From the NCBI RefSeq assembly GCF_040712315.1, contig NC_134021.1:29288001-29352000 (forward strand): a stretch of DNA of 64,000 nucleotides, in the 5' to 3' direction. A program made the position numbers and the translations under genes. Shown in pieces: positions 1 through 9,192 of the stretch (position 1 is its first letter; each line of letters starts with the position of its first letter). This DNA is from Castanea sativa (taxonomy: Eukaryota; Streptophyta; Magnoliopsida; Fagales; Fagaceae). The notes beneath the pieces were generated by a model that saw nothing but the letters and a program-made list of their open reading frames with translations, was not told where the DNA came from and searched no databases.

Positions 1-1243
1 TACCTTGGTGTGGTGAAATTCAAAACCAAAGATTGAAGTACTCGGGAATAATTTTAATCTTTACTCCAATTCCACTTTACGCCCAAGATGTGTGATCTCT
101 CAATCAGTTTTCAAAGGGAGAATGAAAGTGTGTCTCACTCTCACATACACTATTTCTTATATTACTTATAAAAATTCTGTATGTTTCTCCCTTTATAACT
201 AACTATTTATCTAATCGGGCTGGCCTATTGGGCCTTTCCAATTGGGCTTTAGTGTGTGGCTTGGAGTGGAACCAAAAGGGACTAATAAGACACTAACTCC
301 AATGGGCCTTGGGCTTTTCTGTCAACTCTTGACAAGTCTAAAGTTACCATTAATTATATTTAATACCACTATATAAATATAATTGCACTCTAGGCTTTAT
401 TAATAAATTATATCTCAAGACTTTATTATACATGCAACCTCTTCATTAAAATATTCGTAGTAATACAAAGTCATGAATATAGACTGCCACTTTGAAGATT
501 ACTACATCTTAATCATTGAGTACATGGTTTAATCCTTTATGTTATTCATCATATATTTATGAAATTCAATTTCATAAATATATACTTTAGTAACTCCTTA
601 CTAAAGTGGTTGGGCCCAACACTTTGAATAACTAAACCCATTAAATTTATCTCAAGGGAATATTTTATATCTCCATTAAGAGATTATGAATTCCATCTTG
701 AGAATACATGTTTCATCAACACAAAATGTGACTGCCCAACATACTGAGATTTTGACTGTGACTAATAGATCTCACTCCTGATATATCAAAGCAACCTACA
801 TCTCATTATCAGATCCATTATTCTCTCAGGATTTAAAGTTGATGTAAATAAAAGTCGTGAGATTTATTATTCAATTGACAGTCGTTAAGAGAATAATAAA
901 TCTCATAACGGTCCAGTTCAATATATCTTAACTCTTTAAAACATATCAACATACTAACTAGAAATCTCCATTTTCATGATCAAGACAAATCATCTTAGTT
1001 GATATGTTATAGTCTTCGCAGATGAAACGTCCAATTTCATCACCGACTACGAACTACATTTTGAGTTTACAAGGAACTTGTGATTTACATCTTTTGTGAC
1101 TAATTCACATAAATCACATATAATGCATCTCATAGACTAAGATAATGTCCCATTAGTTCATTTATAAATAGTCTCATATAATTAAACAATTTAATTATTT
1201 ATGACATGCCAATAAATTGGATTTTAGGGCATAAACCCCAACA
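1..1243 (-). mobile_element. LTR (probably Ty1/copia type), truncated by window edge
   Basis: Read on the minus strand, this block starts at 1243 with TGTTGGGGTTTATGCCC, a TG start typical of plant copia LTRs, and runs off the window at base 1. It has no coding potential. No purine tract lies beyond 1243, so this may be a 5' or solo LTR rather than a 3' LTR. The other end, and so any target duplication, is outside the window. Family assignment is by the look of the terminus only. Confidence 0.55.
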
Positions 1244-1394
1244 TAAACTTGAAAGACCAAAATTGTAATTTTACTTAAATTATAATGATACAATGATTAT
1301 AGTAAACTAAACCAAGATTAAACCATATTTGATGCCGAATAGTTTTTTTTTTGTGCATTGCACTATTCAGCTAATAATAATAATAATAATAATT

Positions 1395-2149
1395 GAAAAA
1401 TATTATAAAAATACGTTTTGTAGTGTTTAAATAACAAAAACTATTATTTAAATAGTTGTAATTAAATATACTTGAACGTAAAAGTAGTCAAAACACAAAA
1501 TCCATTCATTCAAAGTGGTTGCTAAAATAAACCGTGGGCCAGTCTTTTCTGTAGTAATAATTTTCGAAAAAAGAACATCACAAACAGTAATTTTAAACTA
1601 TTATTTAAATAGTTGTAATTAAATATAATTAAACATAAAAGCAGTCAAAACACAAAATTCATTCCTCCAAAGTGGTTGCTAAAACAAACTGCAGGCCAGT
1701 CTTTTCCACAGTAATAATTTTTGAAAAAAAAAACATCATAAACAATAATTTTAAAGTTTAAATAGTGCAGCACATGATTGAGAATATATCATTTGTTTAA
1801 TGAATTATTATCTATACTAATATTTAAGAGGTTTCTCCTGTTTAGATTCTTCATTTTTTTAATTCAAAAATATCCAATAATAATAATAAGTAAAAAATAT
1901 TATAAAAATACGTTTTGCAGTGTTTAAACAACAAAAACTGTTATTTAAATAATTTTAATTAAATATTCTTAAACGTAAAAGCAGTCAAAACACAAAATCC
2001 ATTCATCCAAAGTGGTTGCTAAAACAAACCGTGGGCCAGTCTTTTCCGCAGTAATAATTTTCGAAAAAAGCACACCACAAACAGTAATTTTAAAGTTGAA
2101 ATAGTGCAGCGCATGATTGAGAAGATACCATTTGTTTAATGAATTATTA
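1395..2149. repeat. Diverged direct repeats of Helitron-like sequence
   Basis: Three diverged copies of one sequence are seen at about 1397-1600, 1600-1810 and 1890-2149. Shared blocks include AAAATATTATAAAAATACG, AAAGTGGTTGCTAAAA and GGCCAGTCTTTTCC. The copy ends near 1811 and 2150 carry TCTATACTA preceded by A, the form of a Helitron 5' end. The block is therefore probably a serial pile-up of non-autonomous Helitron copies. There is no coding potential. Confidence 0.6.
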
Positions 2150-2628
2150 TCTATACTACTATTTAATAGACTTCTCCTATTTAGATTTCTCATTTTTGTA
2201 GTTCAAAAATACCTCTACACTTATGTTTAAGTAGAGATAAAACTAAAAGACAATATAGTAAAAATGTAACTCCAACTTCCACTAAAACATTACTTAAAAA
2301 ATAAGACCACTCTACTGTTAATTTTCAAATTGTTTTATTTACTTATTAGTCTCTGAGCATGCGCTCATAGGCTCTTCTATTTTTTGGATATGGGTTAATT
2401 TAGTGCATTTATTATAATTTGGGATTACTACATTTTTTAATTTTAAAAAAAATCTTGAGGTCTGATAAATATCATGTGTGGAGAAATAATTTTTCATCAC
2501 ACCCCTAGATTTTTTTTTGTAATTGGAAAATGTAGTAATCTCAAATTATAATAAATGCTTTAAATTAACTTATATCCAAAAAATAGAAGAGCCTTTGAGC
2601 ACGCGCACGCGTATTCTTAGAGTCTAGT
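2150..2628 (+). mobile_element. Non-autonomous Helitron-like element
   Basis: The 5' end is TCTATACTAC at 2150, preceded by A. The 3' end is CTAGT at 2624-2628, followed by T, so the element sits in an A/T target as Helitrons do. Eleven bases before CTAGT is a perfect hairpin, ACGCG-CA-CGCGT (2601-2612). There are no target-site duplications and no Rep/helicase coding. Inside it, 2350-2440 is an inverted copy of 2525-2600, sharing GGCTCTTCTATTTTTTGGAT, so a second 3' end points the other way. Confidence 0.7.
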
Positions 2629-2633
2629 TATTA

Positions 2634-2912
2634 TCTATACTAGGGTTTCCCCTATTTGGATTCCTCAATTTTTTGTTCAAAAATGACACAACACTCTTAT
2701 ATTTAAGTAAAGATTGAACTAAATGACAATTCGGTAAAAAACTAAAAATACAATTTTAACTTCTACTAGAATGTTATCCCTCCAATTTCTTATTGATTTT
2801 TAAATTGTTTTATCTACTCAGATTTTTAAAATAAAAATTATATATATATATAATTAAAACACAATTACTTTAAAAAAAAAAAAAAAAACTTTAACGCGGG
2901 TAATGAAGCTAG
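2634..2912 (+). mobile_element. Second Helitron-like element, directly downstream
   Basis: It starts TCTATACTAGGG at 2634 (preceded by A) and ends CTAGT at 2908-2912 (followed by T). The subterminal hairpin is weak (around AACGCGGGT). Five bases separate it from the previous element, which fits repeated insertion near Helitron 3' ends. No coding sequence. Confidence 0.5.
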
Positions 2913-3133
2913 TTTTCCTTTATTTTAAAGTCCCCAGAACATTGTGACATCCACCCACTGCAGTTGTCTCTTAGAAATTCGTGCTACCTTTTATTCTGTC
3001 TCATTAATTAACGGCCTCAATTTGCTGAACTTGGAAGTTGGAATATCGCGGTGTGTGCATTACACGCTCTGACTGTGATGCAGTGCAAGCAATTCTATCA
3101 TAAAAGCATTAATTACTCTCTGTTCACCACTTA

Positions 3134-3164
<31 letters not shown>

Positions 3165-3597
3165 CTTCTATGAGCTCGGGGGTTCTATCCCCCGCAATTA
3201 CCTAGCAAAAAAAAAAAAAAAAAAACTCTATGTTCACTTAAAAAAGAAAATAAAAACACTTTATGAAACTATTATGTGCTGATTTGAGAAGATTAGATAA
3301 ACTTTTTTTTTTAATTTTTTTTATATATACTAAATATGGATCTCATGTGAGTCAATTATTTATTATTTTATTTAACTTTTATTTATTTTTCTTATTACCT
3401 GTAGATCTCACATATATCACCTACTTATTTTATTTAACTTTTATATTTATTTACAATATTTTCAATAATTTTTTTTGCAAAAAAGTATACAAATTATTCC
3501 TAAATGAACACTAAATTTAGATAAACTATTATGAGATGAGAAAAAGAACATAGCTGAACTCGGAGGTAAGTATAGAATATTCTGAGTGTATAATAAT
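2913..3597. other. Intergenic, homopolymer-rich
   Basis: No gene is recognisable. The stretch holds a long T run (about 3137-3164), an A run (about 3208-3225) and AT-rich sequence up to the Ty3 element. The open frame at 3263-3514 is a hydrophobic low-complexity artefact. The last five bases, ATAAT at 3593-3597, are the left target duplication of the Ty3 element. Confidence 0.6.
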
Positions 3598-4348
3598 TGT
3601 AAGTGCACAAATGCACCTAGCCCCAAGAACAGTTATGGGCCCAGGCTCAATGAGCCTTAAACAATATGAATTTGTAGAGGGTGGGCTTGAAACCCAGGTT
3701 AGAAGTGTGTGGGGATTAAATGACAAATTAAAGATTGCAAATACTTAGAAACAACAAGTGATATTGTAAATCGGCCTCCTCGGACTTAAGCTGAGAGCTG
3801 TTCTTCTATTATATCTTTCTCCTTGTCTTTTTTCTTCTTTAGATTACAAAAAGTCCGTCCATTTTCCTGTCTTAGATTGCTCTTTAAATACTACTCTTTT
3901 GAATGCTTTGTACACGTGTTGCCTCACCTCCCCCTTAGCCTAGATATTTCTTTTCTCAGTGCCTTTGAATAGTAACCAGAAGTTTCTCTTCCACTGTTCA
4001 GGTGTCACTTCCCCATAAATGCGGCCTGGGTGGTAGGTGCAGGGTCTTTAATGTGGAGGCAACAACCTTTATTTTTGACATTTCTTCAACACCGGTGCTT
4101 CTGGGGCGTTCTAGGGCTCACCCCTCTTAACCATTGGCTTTAACCGTGTCATCCCCTAATCTTTACTATGAAATCCCGAGTTCTTCGGTGTTCATCCGAG
4201 GGTAAGGTCACCCTCGGCTGGATCCTCGGATCCTCGGCGTATGGGCCAACCCATAGTACTAACAAATTCTAAACCCAGGATCAGGTCGGCCTTCTTTAAC
4301 ACGGCCCAAAAGGCCCACGTTCCCATCAGGATCTTTTTGCCCCACACA
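3598..4348 (-). repeat. 3' LTR of the Ty3 element
   Basis: On the plus strand it begins TGTAAGTGCACAAATGC and ends GCCCCACACA. It is the same length as the partner at 14109-14859. Substitutions seen by eye include GGCTCAATG/GGCCCAATG, GCTGAGAGC/GCCGAGAGC and ATGCGGCC/ATGTGGCC. It is the 3' LTR because the purine tract abuts it on the inner side. Confidence 0.95.
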
Positions 4349-4363
4349 ATAGCCCCTCAAAAC
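4349..4363 (-). other. Polypurine tract region of the Ty3 element
   Basis: On the minus strand TTTTGAGGGGCTATT lies directly before the TGTGTGGGG start of the 3' LTR. This is the expected primer site for second-strand synthesis. The purine core is short (GAGGGG). Confidence 0.7.
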
Positions 4364-4892
4364 TCTAATTTTCAACGTCCGAGGAGAAAAATAGGGTTTT
4401 GATCCGACGAGATCCTACTCTACTCACTTTGCGAGTAATGGCACGTGTGGAAATCGTTTCGCGTCCCAGAAGATGCCATTTGACGGTTTTATTTTGAACA
4501 ACGCGCGTATTTATTACTGCCAGTTACACTTTGTCCCTCATGTTCAACGGTGAGATGGACATCCAACGGCCCTCATTACTCCACGAAATTTTAGGCGGGA
4601 CAAATATAATTTCGAGGCTGCCTTTTCGCACGTCGTGACGCTTCGGGAACCTGCACCTTCATTTAATTCCTCAGGGGGTAATCCCATCAAGACACCAGCC
4701 ATCATACCTTACTTGCAGAAAACCGTGGAAATTTGCACACCTTCAACCTTGTAAGTTCTTGCTCCTATTCTTAACCTTTTCTCCTCGATATTTGTCCTCG
4801 GCTATCACTACAAACACTCTCCCTTTTAGAGTTTAGTCTATCGTTTCACTGTAATAGGAAAATTCAAGTGTCTAGTTGATACCGCCGCTGGG

Positions 4893-7383
4893 ATGGAAGG
4901 CTTTAGGGCCAAATACCGTATTCCCAGCGACGTAGGGTTAGAATATTGCCCGGCAGAAGCCGTGGCCGGTTCTAGGAAGGAGGGAGAGGTTATCATTCCT
5001 ATGATAGCCTTTATAGAGGGTGGGATGACCCTTCCAATGAAACCTGTAACTAGGGAGTACCTTCGCAACCACCGGTTGTGTCCCGATCAATGTCTCCCAA
5101 ACGTTTTTAGAGTTTTGGGTAGTGTAGATGCTTTAAACGAGCAGATGGGTTTAAACCTCACATGGCACGATGTCGTGTTCCTATATGAGTCCCATAAACT
5201 TTCTAAGGTAGGTTATTATATTAAGTCTCGGTCCAGCACCGTTAGGCTAATCTCCTGTCTGCCCAAATCAAACAAAGGCATGAAGGACGACTACTTGATC
5301 GTGTCTGGGAACTGGCACGACGGCCTCCACTGCCCAGTTCAGTGGGGGGATCCAGGTGCGATGCCGTAGGATTAATCTCCCCACAACACAACTTCTTCTA
5401 ACACACACAGAAATGCGTATTCGTACTTACTTAAATTTGTTAAACATCTGTGTGAATCTGACCAAGTTTGTTTGTTTTGACGTCTTTTTGCAGATAAGCA
5501 GCACGTGCGTCCTCGTCTGAGTCACTGTAACATCGCATATCTAAACCGAGTACTTCGCTCCGAGGTGTTCGTTAGCGAAGACTTACAACTCCGGGCCGCT
5601 CACCTCATTCTAGGGTACAATCCCCTTTCCTCGGACTTCCAGGAGATAGAGAACGCCATAATCGCGGGCGACCGAAGACGAAGGAGGATAAACGTAGCTC
5701 GGCCCCACTTTCTGGACGACCGCGACCTCCCGGACGCTCTTAACACCATTTTGTACAACCGGCCAATAGCAGCAGTTCCCCTTGCTGTGCACTCACAAGC
5801 AACTGTCGTTCCAGAAGAGCAGGTGTCCTCTTCACACACACTTGACGACGAGATAGATCAATTCCATCTCGAAGACACCGAGAGACCTCGCGGGAACCAG
5901 TTTGTGGTACTTTCCGACGAGGAGGAAGAAGCCACCGAGGCCTCTGGAATTGCAGGGTTTGTGGTTGCCCTTCCCGAGGACAAATTTGAAGAAGACATGG
6001 GAAGAATGGAGGGTCTCCTCACCAATAGGGCTGCTAAGGTTGCAGAGAAAAAGAGGGGGACATCTCAAGTTCCCCCATCCTTACCACCTCCCCCTCCTCC
6101 AGCTGAGCCAAAACTTCCGGCCGAGGATCCAAAGAAGAAGAGGAAGGGGGATAACGAGGGGACGATTAATAAAGACCCCAAGAAACCACGGCAACAACTC
6201 CCACCGGCCCAGCAGCAGAAGGTGGACAAGGGCAAGGGTAGGGCCCGCTCGGTTGAAGTCGAGGAATTCGGGGACGAGGCTGAAGTGCGCCGAGCACCGA
6301 CCACCTGGTCCCTCGATCTAAGACTGGACGGCGCACCCATCTCCTGCCAGTCCAGTATAAGGGCGGTTCAACAAGGCCATGCCCACCACTTGGCCGAGGT
6401 TTTGGAACGCCCTCTCCTGCTGCCCAAGGACATGGAGACCTTGGAAAAAATGGGCCAGCCACAACTATTCCTCTCCCTAAAAAGAGACTTAGTGCTGGTA
6501 AGTGTTTCTCTTTTAACAATATTTATAAGTAAGTTTGTTTTTTTATTGTTTCTAACTCCATCATACTTTGTTACAGGCTATTCAGGAGGTCTTTGTAGCT
6601 GAGAAGTTTATAGAAGACACTCGGAAGGTAGCCAGAACTGAGCTCGAAATCAGGATGAAAACTGAGAAGTCCTTGGGCACAGCCCTTGCTGAGAATGAGA
6701 AGTTGACCTCGGAGGTGGCTGATCTGAGGAGAGAGAAAAATGGGGTCGAGTCAAACTTGAAGACCATGAAGACCCAGATAGAAGGACAGCGCAAGCTCCT
6801 TCATGAAAGAGATGAAGAACTCTCCCAAGCTCAAAGGGAGTGCTCGGATCTGAAGAAGGAACTGGCGTTGATGAAGAAAGAAGCCAGCTCCTTCCAACTC
6901 TCTCTCCACGCTGCCAAGCAGGCAAGTTTCGATGAAGGGGTAGCAACCACAGAGGAGCAGCTGACAGAGGAGTTCGCGGCTTTATGCCGCGAATACTGTC
7001 AAAAAGTATGGGGGGAAGCTTTAAACGTAGCAGGAGTTCCCCAATCTTCGGATCTGAGGAAGTCCGAGAACGTTTGGCTTCCCTTAGAAATACAGGAGAT
7101 TGAAGAGGCTCCTGCTGCTACTCCTACCCCCGAGACAACTCTTCCTGCTCTACCTCCAGTGGTCCCACGGCAAGTTCCTGATCCTACAGAACCCTCTGGT
7201 TCCAACAAAGAGAAGGAAGGAGAAGGGAATGCAGAGAAGGACTTGAGCTAGATAGTGGAACCCAACGTCCTTTCAACGAAGACAGCAGATAAGGGAAAGC
7301 AAGTCTTGACTCCCTTTGAGCTGGAGTTGAGGAAGACCGAGGGCACCAGTACCTCTCAGCAAGATCCTCCTCCAAAAGCTTAG
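4893..7383 (+). CDS. Spliced antisense extra gene of the Ty3 element (putative gypsy-type transposon protein family)
   Basis: This three-exon gene runs opposite to gag-pol, between pol and the 3' LTR. Exons inferred from splice motifs and phase are 4893-5355, 5494-6497 and 6577-7251. The donors are GTGCGA and GTAAGT; the acceptors are TTTTTGCAG and TTGTTACAG. The first exon resembles the 'putative gypsy type transposon' N-terminal domain (FRAKYRIPSDV near the start, AFIEGG, LPNVFRVLG). The second exon is acidic then Pro/Lys-rich with nuclear-localisation-like basic runs (KKKRKG). The third is a coiled coil rich in Glu and Lys. A TAG at 7249-7251 ends the frame, which would otherwise stay open to the TAG at 7381-7383. 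Extra genes in antisense at this place are known in Tat-lineage elements; their function is unknown. Confidence 0.75.
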
Positions 7384-7869
7384 GACTTAGCTTAGGGCTT
7401 CTCTTTTTCCATTTTTGAATTCTATATGTAACGTATATTTAACAGATCAATGAAGAACAATTTCGTTTGCTTTTCACTTGGGTTATACCTGTTTTTACTT
7501 TATTCTTTTTGTACTTATTACAAAAGTTTCCCATTAAGTCATAGCAAAAGTTTCTCAAAGTACACAAATCTAACTCCAAGGATTGCACATTCATAACTTC
7601 CACATAACCATGCGTATATTATTGAAGATTTAATAAAAGGTGAAATGGTTAATATATTTAAACAATGCCTTGAATAAAAAGAAGAAAGGACTTCATATAA
7701 CGATTAAACCCTTATAATGCATAGCTCTGTTTCTAGTAAGATGTAAGATCAGAGGACCATTCCTTACACAAATTTACTTAACACTTAAAGATATAAAACT
7801 TAAAACCCGAGTTAATAAACAGTAACGCGTTAACATCCAGACATAATAAGGAAATGACTTTGATAAAAG
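7384..7869. other. Non-coding interior of the Ty3 element
   Basis: AT-rich sequence between the antisense gene and the tandem array. It is probably the 3' untranslated part of the antisense gene. No gene or clear motif is seen. Confidence 0.5.
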
Positions 7870-8672
7870 TTGGGGTCCGAAGATAAGACTTAACCAATTC
7901 TCCGTTTGATTATTAAAAGTTATAACCTCAAATGTAAAGTTTCCCAAAGCAGGAGGTCCGAGAACCCGGCATAGCTAAGGTCCTGTTTAACACATGACAA
8001 GGCATCAATTTTCACAAGGTTGGTGGTCAGAGGACTGCACTTAACCAAGTTTCTGTTTGATTCTCTAAAATCGTAACTTCAAACGTTAATTTTCCCAAAG
8101 TAGGAGGTCCGAAGACCCGACATAACTAAGGTTCTGTTTAACAAATGACAAGACATCAATTTCCACAAGGTTTGTGGTCCGAGGACTGCACTTAACCAAG
8201 TTTCTGTTTGATTCTTAAAATTGTAACTTCAAATGTTAATTTTCCCAAAGTAGGAGGTCCGAAGACCCGACATAACTAAGGTTCTGTTTAACAAATGACA
8301 AGACATCAATTTCCACAAGGTTTGTGGTCCGAGGACTGCACTTAACCAAGTTTCTGTTTGATTCTTAAAATTGTAACTTCAAATGTTAATTTTCCCAAAG
8401 TAGGAGGTCCGAAGACCCGACATAACTAAGGTTCTGTTTAACAAATGACAAGACATCAATTTTCACAAGGTTTGTGGTCCGAGGACTGCACTTAACCAAG
8501 TTTCTGTTTGATTCTTAAAATTGTAACTTCAAATATTAATTTTCCCAAAGTAGGAGGTCCGAAGACCCGACATAACTAAGGTTCTGTTTAACAAATGACA
8601 AGACATCAATTTCCACAAGGTTTGTGGTCCGAGGACTGCACTTAACCAAGTTTCTGTTTGATTCTTAAAAAA
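7870..8672. repeat. 150-bp tandem array inside the Ty3 element
   Basis: About five head-to-tail units of exactly 150 bp start at 7951, 8101, 8251, 8401 and 8551, each around AGGAGGTCCGAAGACCCGA. The units at 8101 and 8251 read as identical, 8401 and 8551 carry one or two changes, and 7951 is more diverged. A further diverged half unit precedes at 7870. The array ends in the AAATGATAACTG region just before the integrase stop. Arrays in the 3' non-coding part of Tat/Ogre elements are known seeds of satellite DNA. Confidence 0.95.
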
Positions 8673-8736
8673 TGATAACTGCAAGCGTCAGAGCTACTCA
8701 TAACTTTGAAATACAAACTGACAAAAGCTCATTTCA

Positions 8737-9144
8737 TTAATAATAATACCTTCTAAGATTATTTACATTCCATGGACGTGGTACAATTCGTTCGTCTAGA
8801 TCAGCTAGCGTATATGACCCTATGCCTGCTACTGAAACAATGCGATAGGGGCCTTCCCAGTTAGGTCCCAGCTTACCCCAAGCTGGGTTCTTAGAAGTGC
8901 CTACAACTTTCCTTAATACAAGATCACCAGGTGCAAGTGGTCTTAGCTTCATATGGGCATCATATCCTCGTTTTAGCTTCTGCTGATAATAAGCCATTTG
9001 GACCATAGCTACCTCACGTCGTTCCTCAAGTAAATCAAGATCTTTCTCTAGAAGTCCCTTGTTATTCTCTGGGCTAAAAGAACTTGTCTTTAGAGTAGGA
9101 AAACCAGATTCCAATGGTATCACCGCCTCGGCCCCATACGTCAT
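8737..9144 (-). pseudogene. pol (3' part): Integrase C-terminus, cut off from pol by a nonsense codon
   Basis: These 135 residues continue pol in the same frame after the TGA at 9193-9195. They include MTYGAEAVIP at the start, a coiled stretch, then a GPY/F-type chromatin/DNA-binding module (WEGPYRIVSVAG) and the end NLRRYYY. In related elements this segment is part of integrase, so it is untranslated here unless the TGA is read through. The ATG at 9144 is just an internal methionine. Confidence 0.85.
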
Positions 9145-9192
9145 AGAGAATGGCGTTTCTCCAGTAGACCTGCTCGGTGTGGTCCGATACGT

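Noticed and set aside
3140..3230. tRNA-like B box (GGGTTCTATCCC) between T and A runs, possible SINE
   Set aside because: No A box at the right distance and no defined ends or target duplication; a short chance match in homopolymer-rich DNA is as likely.
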